Below are positions 33,613 to 41,412 of a stretch of 64,000 bases of DNA, one piece after another; position 1 is the first letter of the stretch; every line of letters begins with the position of its first letter. Origin of the DNA: Candidatus Eubacterium faecigallinarum. Its GTDB lineage: Bacteria; Bacillota; Clostridia; Oscillospirales; Acutalibacteraceae. Position numbers and translations under genes: made by a program. The stretch covers positions 62,001 through 126,000 of the forward strand of contig DXDN01000010.1 of the NCBI GenBank assembly GCA_019115455.1. The letters run 5' to 3'. The notes under the pieces were generated by a model that was given only the letters and a program-made list of their open reading frames with translations, did no database searches and was not told the DNA's origin.

Positions 33613-34417
33613 AAAAGATTTTAAAGACGCCTTTGACCGTGTACATGCTGACAAGGACCTGATTTCCGACACAAAGGCTAATATAGCAAAAAAAGCGGCA
33701 TACAGCGAGAAAAAATACTTTTCTCCCGTGAAGCGGACCGCAATGGCGCTTGCCGGAATAATGGTATTCATCCTGGCAGGCGGCGGATATGTATCCTACG
33801 CCTCTCCCGTGTCATCTGTAAGTATCGACATCAATCCCTCTGTTGAGCTGAGAATGAATGTCTATGACCGAGTTGTCGGCGTAACAGGATATAATGACGA
33901 CGGAGAAGAGCTGGCTGAAAGCCTGGATGTAAAAAACATGTACTGCACCGACGCGATAAATGAAATTCTGCAAAGTGAAGAGGTTACCGCCGCACAGCAG
34001 GACGACGGCACCGTGGAGGTAACCGTGTCGAGCCGAATGTCAAACAGAAGCGAAGAACTCCGTCAGACAATATGCAACGGCACTCCTGTCAACACCCAAA
34101 ATGTTTACTGCATGTATAACCAGGAGGATATTGAAGCGGCAAAAGAAGCAGGCATTTCCACAGGAAAATACCGTGCATACCTGGAGCTTAAAGAAATAAA
34201 TCCCGACATTACAGTTGACGATGTACGCAATATGTCCATACGTGAGATAAGAAATATGATAAATTCCGATGACGCAAACAGCAATACGACTAACGCCACC
34301 GGCAACGGTAATGGTAATGGAAATGGCAACAGCAGCGGTGACGGTAATGGTTACGGTAACGGAAGCGGTAATGGCAACGGCAACGGAAATGGTCACGGCA
34401 AAAATGCATCTGAGTGA
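33602..34417 (+). CDS. RsgI-like membrane anti-sigma factor with an NPS autocleavage motif and NG-repeat tail
   Basis: A 271-aa protein: a short cytoplasmic N-terminus (1-45, likely sigma-binding), one transmembrane helix (about 46-64), and an extracytoplasmic domain starting SVSIDINPSVEL, which matches the RsgI middle domain. In clostridial RsgI proteins the Asn-Pro bond of this motif is cut spontaneously; here it is N78-P79. The protein ends in ~45 residues of N, G and S repeats instead of a carbohydrate-binding module. Its start overlaps the sigma gene. Anti-sigma function is inferred from architecture and position. Confidence 0.78.
   Translation: MNFEKDFKDAFDRVHADKDLISDTKANIAKKAAYSEKKYFSPVKRTAMALAGIMVFILAGGGYVSYASPVSSVSIDINPSVELRMNVYDRVVGVTGYNDDGEELAESLDVKNMYCTDAINEILQSEEVTAAQQDDGTVEVTVSSRMSNRSEELRQTICNGTPVNTQNVYCMYNQEDIEAAKEAGISTGKYRAYLELKEINPDITVDDVRNMSIREIRNMINSDDANSNTTNATGNGNGNGNGNSSGDGNGYGNGSGNGNGNGNGHGKNASE
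34303..34400 (+). repeat. Low-complexity coding repeat (GGNAAT/C units)
   Basis: The end of the RsgI-like gene is a run of degenerate six-base units encoding Asn-Gly repeats, broken by a few S, D, Y and H codons. Codon third positions vary, so the repeat is kept at protein level rather than by recent DNA slippage. Confidence 0.8.
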
Positions 34418-34462
34418 AAATTCTTTCACTTAAATATAAATTAATTTAACGGAGGGAACATT

Positions 34463-34801
34463 ATGCCTTTTATTGAGGTAAAAACAAACAAAAACATCAC
34501 CGAGGAGAAAGCCGCTCTCAAAGCAGAGCTGGGGTCAGCTATAACCGCAATTCCCGGCAAGAGCGAAGCCTGGCTTATGGTGGAGATCAGCGACGGACTT
34601 GATATGTGGTTCAAGGGCAGTGATGAGCCCTGCGTTATGTTTGAGGTGGCGATTTTCGGAAAAGCGTCAGGCGACGCCTATGACGATCTGACAGGCAGGC
34701 TATGCAACGCGGCAGAAAAGTATATGGGCATAAAATCAGACAGAGTTTATGTAAAATATACGGAAATCGAGCACTGGGGTTATAACGGATTTAACTTTTA
34801 A
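34463..34801 (+). CDS. MIF/phenylpyruvate tautomerase family protein, 112 aa
   Basis: A homologue of macrophage migration inhibitory factor and D-dopachrome tautomerase. The start MPFIEVKTN gives, after methionine removal, the N-terminal proline that is the catalytic base of this superfamily; the length and the C-terminal WGYNGFNF fit MIF proper rather than the short 4-oxalocrotonate tautomerases. The bacterial role is unclear. The CxxC of animal MIF is absent. CGGAGGG precedes the start; it could be read from the ECF cassette upstream. Confidence 0.88.
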   Translation: MPFIEVKTNKNITEEKAALKAELGSAITAIPGKSEAWLMVEISDGLDMWFKGSDEPCVMFEVAIFGKASGDAYDDLTGRLCNAAEKYMGIKSDRVYVKYTEIEHWGYNGFNF

Positions 34802-34892
34802 ACAAGTAAGTTTTCATTATTGTCCCGCATCAAACGCCATAATATTTCATCAATATTAATGATTTAAAAAATTTAAACTGCGCTATCACAAA

Positions 34893-34933
34893 AAAATGAC
34901 CTGAACCAAAAGTTCAGGTCATTAATTTTTTAT
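34893..34933. terminator. Bidirectional intrinsic terminator
   Basis: TGACCTGAA (34897-34905) pairs with TTCAGGTCA (34913-34921), with an A-run before it and ATTTTTT after it, between converging genes. Confidence 0.88.
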
Positions 34934-37594
34934 TTATTTTTTCAGCGCTCTTTGAATTGCTTTTACAATCTCAACAATGGGGATAACACATACGGAAAGC
35001 GCCAGCGCAATACCGTATTCCACAAGGCTGATGTGAGCAAAGCCGAAAGCAGTCTCAAGAAACGGAACATAAATTACCGCTGTAGAAAGCACAAGACTCA
35101 AAACCATAGCGCCTACCAGATACCAGTTTATGCCGCCCATTTTCGCAATGGACTGGCGGCGTGAACGCATATTAAACGAGTGGAATATCTCCGACATAGC
35201 AAGAGTCAAAAATGCCATGGTCATTCCGTTTTCGTGGATGACCTCAGGTGAGCCCGTGGCAAGCGTGATACCAAGCTGATTTGTGCCGAAGAAATACGCA
35301 AGCAGAGTCAAAACGGACACCATAAGTCCCTGATATACCACATCGAATCCCAGACCACCGGCAAAAATACCGTCCTTTGAATCACGGGGCGAGCGTTTCA
35401 TAATATCCTTTTCGCCCTTTTCAAGTCCCAGAGCAAGAGCCGGAAGGCAGTCGGTTATAAGGTTTATCCACAGCAGGTGAACAGGCTCAAACAGCGTAAA
35501 TCCGAACATGGTAGCGACAAAAATGGAAATAACCTCGGACAAGTTTGAGGACAGCAAAAATTGAATGGAATTTCTTATATTGTCATAAATTCTTCTGCCC
35601 TCTTCCACAGCAGAAATTATCGTGGCGAAATTATCGTCCGCCAGCACCATATCAGCCACATTTTTTGTAACGTCGGTGCCGGTTATTCCCATGCCGATTC
35701 CGATATCGGCATTTTTAATGGACGGAGCGTCGTTTACACCGTCACCGGTCATAGCGGTTATCTTGCCCTTTGACCTCCAGGCATTGACTATTCTCACCTT
35801 GTGCTCAGGCTGAACACGAGCGTAAACAGAATATTTGTCAATACTGTTATGAAGTTCGTCATCGCTGATTTTGTCAAGCTCGGCTCCTGTAATTGCCTCG
35901 CTCTCATTCTGAATTATTCCCAAATCCCTGCCTATGGCAACGGCAGTATCCTTATGGTCGCCGGTTATCATAACAGGTCTTATGCCGGCACTGCGGCTCT
36001 TCTTGATTGCCTCAACAGCTTCAGGACGAACAGGGTCAATCATTCCGGTAAGTCCCAAGTAACAAAGATTTTGCTCAAGAGCTTCGGGCGAATCGTTTTC
36101 CGGCTTAGTCTTATACGTTCTCATGGCACAGCACAGAACACGCAGCGCCCTGTCCGCCATGTTTTTATTGTCGCTGAGAATCTGTTCTCTTTTCTCATCC
36201 GTCATAGGCAGAGTCTTGCCGTTTTCATAATACGATACACAGCGTGAGAGAACCACGTCAGGTGCGCCCTTGGTATACTGAACAAATCCGTTTTCAGATT
36301 TATGAACCGTTGACATCATCTTTCTTGAGGAATCAAAGGGCGCCTCCATTACTCTCGGGAAAGATTTTTCTATGTCGTATTTCGGCAGTCCCAGCTTTTG
36401 AGCATAAGCCACCAGCGCCGCCTCGGTAGGCTCTCCCTTTACCTCGCCGTCAGGTGTAAGCTGAGCGTCACTGCAAAGCGCCATTCCGGAAGCAAGCAGT
36501 TTTTCATCATCGCCCCTGTATTCCACAACGGTCATTTTGTTTTGAGTCAGCGTGCCAGTTTTGTCGGAGCAGATTACCTGGGTACAGCCCAGCGTTTCCA
36601 CCGCAGTAAGCTGACGGATAACGGCATTGCGCTTACTCATCTTAGTTACGCCGATTGAAAGGACTATGGTAACAACAGCCGCAAGTCCCTCGGGAATAGC
36701 GGCAACTGCCAGCGAAACGGCAATCATAAATGTGTCCAAAACGGAAGCAAAGCTCATGTCGGCTCCGGTAACAACGCTTCGTATGATATCAAACACGAAA
36801 ATGAAAACGCAAATGCCGAGAACAATAAAAGAAAGAATTTTTGAAAGCTGATTCAGCTTTATTTGAAGCGGAGTTTCGTTATTTTCGGCGGTTACCAAAG
36901 CGTCGGCGATTTTGCCCATTTCGGTATCCATACCCGTGGCTACTACTACGGCTTTGCCGTGACCGTAAACAACGTTTGAACCCATGTAGCACATATTTTT
37001 TCTGTCGCCCAGGGGAATATCCCCGTCTTTGCCGGCATGGATAACTTCACTCTGCTTTTCAACCGGAACTGATTCTCCGGTAAGGGCGGCTTCCTCTATC
37101 TTCATTGAGGCACACGACACAATACGGCAATCGGCAGGAACGCTGTCGCCGGCTTCCAGAATAACAATATCGCCGGTAACAAGGTCCTCTGATCTGATAT
37201 CAGTGAGCTTGCCGTCACGCATAACCTTGCTGGTTGCGGCGGCTATCTCCTGAAGTGCTTCTATTGCCTTCTCCGCTTTGCTCTCCTGATACACACCAAG
37301 AACCGCATTGATTAATACAACAATAAGGATAATTATTACGTCAGCATATCCCTCATTCTCGCCGCCGATATATGCGGTAACAGCGGATATCACAGCCGCT
37401 ACGATAAGTATAATTATCATCGGGTCGGCAAGCTGCATGAGAAACTTGTGGAAAATCGACTCTTTTTTACCCTCAGCAAGCTTGTTTTTTCCGTTTTTCT
37501 CCAGCCTTTGTGCCGCCTCTGACGAATCAAGTCCCTTTTCAGAAGACTGCACCTGCTCATAAACAAGCGAAACATCTTTTAGATACTCTTTCAT
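34934..37594 (-). CDS. P-type cation-transporting ATPase (PMCA/SERCA-like; Ca2+ or Mn2+)
   Basis: An 886-aa P2-type ATPase exporting a divalent cation. Landmarks are the actuator TGES (172-175), the helix-4 ion motif AAIPEGL (ending at 304), phosphorylated D344 in DKTGT, the MTGDGVNDAP hinge, and six C-terminal helices. By family it would be called a calcium ATPase, but its leader carries a candidate yybP-ykoY riboswitch, which senses Mn2+ in characterised cases; PMCA-type pumps under such control can export manganese. The start at 37594 follows AAGGAAGGG. Confidence 0.93.
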   Translation of the reverse strand: MKEYLKDVSLVYEQVQSSEKGLDSSEAAQRLEKNGKNKLAEGKKESIFHKFLMQLADPMIIILIVAAVISAVTAYIGGENEGYADVIIILIVVLINAVLGVYQESKAEKAIEALQEIAAATSKVMRDGKLTDIRSEDLVTGDIVILEAGDSVPADCRIVSCASMKIEEAALTGESVPVEKQSEVIHAGKDGDIPLGDRKNMCYMGSNVVYGHGKAVVVATGMDTEMGKIADALVTAENNETPLQIKLNQLSKILSFIVLGICVFIFVFDIIRSVVTGADMSFASVLDTFMIAVSLAVAAIPEGLAAVVTIVLSIGVTKMSKRNAVIRQLTAVETLGCTQVICSDKTGTLTQNKMTVVEYRGDDEKLLASGMALCSDAQLTPDGEVKGEPTEAALVAYAQKLGLPKYDIEKSFPRVMEAPFDSSRKMMSTVHKSENGFVQYTKGAPDVVLSRCVSYYENGKTLPMTDEKREQILSDNKNMADRALRVLCCAMRTYKTKPENDSPEALEQNLCYLGLTGMIDPVRPEAVEAIKKSRSAGIRPVMITGDHKDTAVAIGRDLGIIQNESEAITGAELDKISDDELHNSIDKYSVYARVQPEHKVRIVNAWRSKGKITAMTGDGVNDAPSIKNADIGIGMGITGTDVTKNVADMVLADDNFATIISAVEEGRRIYDNIRNSIQFLLSSNLSEVISIFVATMFGFTLFEPVHLLWINLITDCLPALALGLEKGEKDIMKRSPRDSKDGIFAGGLGFDVVYQGLMVSVLTLLAYFFGTNQLGITLATGSPEVIHENGMTMAFLTLAMSEIFHSFNMRSRRQSIAKMGGINWYLVGAMVLSLVLSTAVIYVPFLETAFGFAHISLVEYGIALALSVCVIPIVEIVKAIQRALKK

Positions 37595-37629
37595 GCGATC
37601 CCTTCCTTAAATTTTATATTTATATTTAT

Positions 37630-37669
37630 AAAAAAATAAACCCGTACATAGTATTTCTCTATGTACGAG
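37630..37669 (-). terminator. Intrinsic terminator of the riboswitch expression platform
   Basis: CGTACATAG pairs with CTATGTACG (37659-37667 with 37643-37651) and is followed on the minus strand by a U-rich run, directly after the aptamer-like region and 36 bases before the ATPase start. Confidence 0.85.
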
Positions 37670-37757
37670 TCTCATTCTTTAAAACTAAACCAGCCTTTCG
37701 GCAAGCTGTTGATTTAGCTCGCGTTACGGAATCACGTGGAATTACTCCCCCGACAAG
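37666..37757 (-). promoter_or_regulatory. Candidate yybP-ykoY (Mn2+) riboswitch aptamer
   Basis: The predicted 5' end of the ATPase message reads GUCGGGGGAGUA, includes CUAAAUCAACAGC and the tetraloop segment CCGAAAGG closed by GCUG, and ends AAUGAGAC, whose GAC can pair with the initial GUC. GGGGAGUA at the 5' side, UCAACA, and a purine-rich GA before the closing strand are features of the yybP-ykoY class. A terminator follows. The position before a P-type cation pump supports the call. I could not fold or score it, so the class is probable, not proven. Confidence 0.62.
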
Positions 37758-37760
37758 CTG

Positions 37761-37789
37761 AATATACCATATTTTTACTCTAATGTCAA
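37761..37789 (-). promoter_or_regulatory. Sigma-A promoter of the cation ATPase leader
   Basis: TTGACA (37784-37789) and TATATT (37761-37766) are 17 bases apart on the minus strand; the predicted start falls at the first bases of the aptamer. Confidence 0.75.
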
Positions 37790-37812
37790 CACTATTAGCC
37801 AATTGTCTATTA

Positions 37813-38955
37813 TTATATTTCACCATCCGATACACTTTTAAACAGTTTATCAGATTTTTTGCACAGTTTGTTAATACCTAAAGCCTTGAAAAGCAACTGC
37901 CTTACAAAATCGGCAACAATACCGACTATGAATACGAAAACGACCGTAAACAGCAAACACGGCAAAAGCTTTAAGACTCTGTAATCGAGCATCTGCTCAA
38001 CCAGCGTCTTAAACAGCGGATAAACGTCATTTTGAGAGTGAATCAAATATACCGAAAATGCGCCTGCCGAAACAGCGGAAATCGCCTTTCCGATACCCGG
38101 TCTGAACTTAAATTTTGAAAATAACATCACAAGTCCCGCTGCGGCTGCTACCACAAACGGCGAAGTGTACGATACAACAAAGTAGTGTGAATACACCTCA
38201 TCGCCGCTGACGCATACGTACTGTATTGCCCAAATTATTATATCGCTTATCAAAACCACGGCAGCGTATACAGGCGCTTTCACACGGCTGAGTCCGCCTT
38301 CGTCCACAAATCTTTTCAAAAGCGCTCCCATAAAATACATTACTATCATCCAGAGAACACTGTAGCCACGCTCGGTAAAGAAAAGCTTTTCGTTAAACTC
38401 ACCGAGAATATCCACGGGGATTGCGTAAATCATCGGCATAACAGAAAAGAGAACCAGCATTGCCCCCAGGAAAAAGGCGCTCTGCCTTACCTTAACGGTC
38501 ATCACTAACTTATTGATAAGCGGCATAAAGAAGCACAGCGCAAAATACTGGGTAAAAAACCAGTAAGCGTCTGTAGACACCGGCAAGAACGCTCTCAAAA
38601 CGCTGACAGCGTTCAGCTCGCCGCTGATACCCTGAACAACCACTGTCAGCACGGCGTTATAAAACACCACCTGAAGCCACAGCAGCAATATCCTTGATAT
38701 TCTGAATTTTGAGCGCAGTCCCACGTAGCCGCTTATTATAACAAAGCAGTCCACAGCACAATAGCAGAAAATTTCAATAAACCACACTACCTCATACTTA
38801 AACGACGCCACCTCGGTTTCAGTGAGCAGACCGCTGCGTGACAGAGTATGAAGCATTACTATCATTATCATTGCAAAGCATCTCAGAAGGTCAATGCCGT
38901 AATTTCTGCCTGATTTGTTTTTGTTTATCTGATTGGTACTTAATTTATTTTCCAT
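37813..38955 (-). CDS. Acyltransferase 3 family membrane protein
   Basis: A 380-aa integral membrane protein with about ten helices, opening NYGIDLLRCFAMIMIVMLHT, the acyltransferase-3 signature with the catalytic-type histidine in MLHT. Such proteins O-acetylate cell-surface glycans; some are wall-teichoic or peptidoglycan modifiers. The start is poorly supported: no Shine-Dalgarno site precedes the ATG at 38955, which lies only a few bases after the T-run of the iolC terminator. Expression may depend on read-through or an unseen promoter. Confidence 0.82.
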   Translation of the reverse strand: MENKLSTNQINKNKSGRNYGIDLLRCFAMIMIVMLHTLSRSGLLTETEVASFKYEVVWFIEIFCYCAVDCFVIISGYVGLRSKFRISRILLLWLQVVFYNAVLTVVVQGISGELNAVSVLRAFLPVSTDAYWFFTQYFALCFFMPLINKLVMTVKVRQSAFFLGAMLVLFSVMPMIYAIPVDILGEFNEKLFFTERGYSVLWMIVMYFMGALLKRFVDEGGLSRVKAPVYAAVVLISDIIIWAIQYVCVSGDEVYSHYFVVSYTSPFVVAAAAGLVMLFSKFKFRPGIGKAISAVSAGAFSVYLIHSQNDVYPLFKTLVEQMLDYRVLKLLPCLLFTVVFVFIVGIVADFVRQLLFKALGINKLCKKSDKLFKSVSDGEI

Positions 38956-38960
38956 AATTT

Positions 38961-38998
38961 AAAAAAATTCACGGAGAAAATATGCCCCGTGAATTTAT
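38961..38998 (-). terminator. Intrinsic terminator after iolC
   Basis: On the minus strand AAATTCACGG (38996-38987) pairs with CCGTGAATTT (38974-38965), followed by a T-run. Confidence 0.85.
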
Positions 38999-39010
38999 TC
39001 TCCTATAAAT

Positions 39011-40027
39011 TTATACTCTTGCCACCATTTCGCCGTATTCTTCCTTGCTCTTCCTGATGAATTCCTCCACCTGCTTTGCCGACGGCATAGCGTCTGAGCA
39101 GGAGTGAGCGGAAATAAGGATAGATGCTGAGGCGGAACCGAATTCAAGGCACTCAATAATTTCCTTGCCCTGAAGCAGGCTGTACAGGAATGATGAGCCG
39201 TAGCCGTCGCCGCCGCCGAAGCCCTTGAGCTTAACTGCCGGGAAAGGCTTGATGGAATAGAACTTGCCGTCGTTGGTGTAAGCTGTTGAGCCTTCCTTGC
39301 CATGCTTGATAACGCAGATTGCGGCGCCGAAGGACTGCCAGTATTTGGCTGATTCCATATCGGATTCCTTAACTCCTACGATACCCTCAGTAAGGTCAAA
39401 TTCCTCTCTTGATCCCATGATGATATCCGCATTCTGAGCAACAAGGCTGTAGTAAACAGCTATCTCGTCCTTAGATTTCCAAGTATATTCACGGTAGTCA
39501 ATATCAAAAATAATTCTGACATTGTTTTTCTTTGCCAGCATCACAGCCTTGAGGCATGCCTCACGTGAGGGAGATTTTGCAAGCGCCGTGCCGCTGATAA
39601 CGATAGCCTTAGCGCTGGCGATATAATCCTCTTCAATATCCTCAGGTTCCATGCAGAAATCCGCAACATTGTCACGGTACATAAGTATTGATGACTTTTC
39701 CTTCGAGAGTATTTCTGTAAAGGTAAGACCTATGCACTCGCCGTTCTTAGCCCTTGTTATATGGCTTGTGTCGATACCCTCTTTTTCAAAATAATCCACA
39801 ACAAAATCACCGAACTGGTCATTGCTGACGCAGCCGCAGAAACCGACTTTGCATCCCAAACGTGCAAGTCCTACAGCAATATTGGCAGGGGAACCGCCCA
39901 CATATTTGTTAAAATTGGAGGACTCGCTCAGCGGCATATACATGTCCGTAGGATTAAAATCTATAGCAATTCTGCCGATAGGAATAAAATCAAGCGGCTT
40001 TGACATATCAAACTCAACGTATTTCAT
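39011..40027 (-). CDS. iolC: 5-dehydro-2-deoxygluconokinase
   Basis: A 338-aa PfkB-family sugar kinase that phosphorylates 2-deoxy-5-keto-gluconate in inositol catabolism. The N-terminal KYVGGSPANIAVGLARLG and the C-terminal GGGDGYGSSFLYSL with the catalytic aspartate are seen; the anion hole reads GGGDG where many PfkB kinases have GAGD. It follows the aldolase gene iolJ by 25 bases. The substrate is assigned by this pairing. Confidence 0.9.
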   Translation of the reverse strand: MKYVEFDMSKPLDFIPIGRIAIDFNPTDMYMPLSESSNFNKYVGGSPANIAVGLARLGCKVGFCGCVSNDQFGDFVVDYFEKEGIDTSHITRAKNGECIGLTFTEILSKEKSSILMYRDNVADFCMEPEDIEEDYIASAKAIVISGTALAKSPSREACLKAVMLAKKNNVRIIFDIDYREYTWKSKDEIAVYYSLVAQNADIIMGSREEFDLTEGIVGVKESDMESAKYWQSFGAAICVIKHGKEGSTAYTNDGKFYSIKPFPAVKLKGFGGGDGYGSSFLYSLLQGKEIIECLEFGSASASILISAHSCSDAMPSAKQVEEFIRKSKEEYGEMVARV

Positions 40028-40052
40028 AAATTCTTACCTCATTTAAAAATTA

Positions 40053-40895
40053 TTATGCCTTATTATCGCTGCCGAAAATCAGGATATGCTTTTTGGCGTT
40101 CTGATAAGCGCCCTCAACCTCGGCTGCCTGAAGGTCATAATATCCTTTTATTTTACCGTCATTATACCATGAGCTGACGGTTTTTTCAACAGAATCAAAG
40201 GTTGCGGTGGCTATATTTATCTTTTTAATTCCCGTATGGGAACATCTGACAAAATCCTCAGGAGTTATTCCCGTTCCGCCGTGAAGCACAAGGGCAACGT
40301 CCGTATTTTTCTCAACATCTTCAAGAATATCAAATCTGAGGTTTGGCGTACTCTTGTAATTGCCGTGGGCATTGCCGATAGCGATTGCCAGCGCGTCCAC
40401 CTGAGTTTCCGACTCAAAGCGTACTGCGTCTTCAGTCTTGGTGCAGTTTATTGCGATATCCTCAGAGCCGTCCTCAGAGCCGCCGACGCATCCGATTTCA
40501 GCCTCAACGGCGGCGTCGTATTCGTCAGCAACGGAAATTACTCTTTTTGTAAACTCAATATTTTCTTCCAGCGGCAGGTGGGAGCCGTCAAACATTACGG
40601 AAGTGAATCCGATGTCAAGCGCCTGAGTGATTTTTTCCAGTGTTTTGCCGTGGTCAAAATGCACCGCCACAGGGGTAGATGCATTCTCAGCCGCCGCCAC
40701 CATCAGCGGTCCGATAACCTCCAGCGGACTCTGCTTGAGCCTTACCTCAGCAATCTGCAAAATCACCGGAGCCTTCAGCTCTTCAGCGGCTTTAAGCACG
40801 CCCAAAACCATTTCCATATTAGCCACGGAAAACGAGCCGACAGCGTAATTGCCGTCCATGGCGTCAGCCAAAAGCTCCCTCATATTAACCAGCAT
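40053..40895 (-). CDS. iolJ: Class II aldolase, probable 6-phospho-5-dehydro-2-deoxygluconate aldolase
   Basis: A 280-aa zinc-dependent class II aldolase of the fructose-bisphosphate/tagatose-bisphosphate family. VAVHFDHGKTLE carries the zinc histidine and catalytic aspartate region, AEIGCVGGSEDG the second metal segment, and LHGGTGI the phosphate region. Paired with iolC it most likely cleaves the inositol-derived phosphosugar to glyceraldehyde-like and malonate-semialdehyde products, but GatY/KbaY-type activity cannot be excluded. It begins about 30 bases after the 3' end of rnpB. Confidence 0.85.
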   Translation of the reverse strand: MLVNMRELLADAMDGNYAVGSFSVANMEMVLGVLKAAEELKAPVILQIAEVRLKQSPLEVIGPLMVAAAENASTPVAVHFDHGKTLEKITQALDIGFTSVMFDGSHLPLEENIEFTKRVISVADEYDAAVEAEIGCVGGSEDGSEDIAINCTKTEDAVRFESETQVDALAIAIGNAHGNYKSTPNLRFDILEDVEKNTDVALVLHGGTGITPEDFVRCSHTGIKKINIATATFDSVEKTVSSWYNDGKIKGYYDLQAAEVEGAYQNAKKHILIFGSDNKA

Positions 40896-40925
40896 AAGAG
40901 ATCCCTCATTCGTAAAAATCTAAAG

Positions 40926-41309
40926 TGCGAGTTGGCAGTAAGCCGAGTTCTGTCGTGGGCAATTATCTATCTCGACGCAGAATTGCTCCTGCGCTCCAGC
41001 CATCTTTCAAAGTTATGTGTCGAGCAAACAACCCTTTAGTCGATGTTGCAGCGGATGGGGTTTACATGGCAGGAAATGTCTCCACTTCCTCGGTGAGCTC
41101 TTACCTCGCCTTTCCACCCTTACCTCTGGTTGACGATGACGGAGACCTTCAACCAATATGAGGCGGTATATTTCTGTTGCACTTTCCCTAAGGTCACCCT
41201 CGGCGGCCGTTAGCCGTCATCCTGCTCTGCGCTGCTCGGACTTTCCTCATACAGCCTTCCTGACGTATTCGTTCATTCCGGAAGTACGCAATTGCCAAGC
41301 CAACTCGCA
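40926..41309 (-). ncRNA. rnpB: RNase P RNA (type A)
   Basis: The catalytic RNA that matures tRNA 5' ends. The 5' end AUGCGAGUUGGC pairs with the 3' end GCCAACUCGCA to form helix P1, and the conserved 3' segment GACAGAACUCGGCUUACUG is intact. The length of about 384 nt and a long paired interior suit the ancestral A type. A consensus promoter lies directly upstream. Confidence 0.95.
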
Positions 41310-41314
41310 TTTAT

Positions 41315-41343
41315 ATTTTATTCCAACCACGGTTGCATGTCAA
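41315..41343 (-). promoter_or_regulatory. Sigma-A promoter of rnpB
   Basis: TTGACA (41338-41343) and TAAAAT (41315-41320) are 17 bases apart on the minus strand, and the expected start matches the first bases of P1. Confidence 0.85.
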
Positions 41344-41364
41344 TTATATTTTATAAAATGAGTG

Positions 41365-41393
41365 TTGAAATCGGCGGCGATATGCAGTAAGAT
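41365..41393 (+). promoter_or_regulatory. Sigma-A promoter of the LCP gene
   Basis: TTGAAA (41365-41370) and TAAGAT (41388-41393) are 17 bases apart, just upstream of GGAGGTGG and the start. Confidence 0.55.
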
Positions 41394-41412
41394 ATCTGTG
41401 GAGGTGGATATA

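Noticed and set aside
34303-34400. Short-unit repeat that might suggest a CRISPR or minisatellite
   Set aside because: The units are six bases without spacers and encode a continuous Asn-Gly tail, so it is a coding low-complexity repeat.
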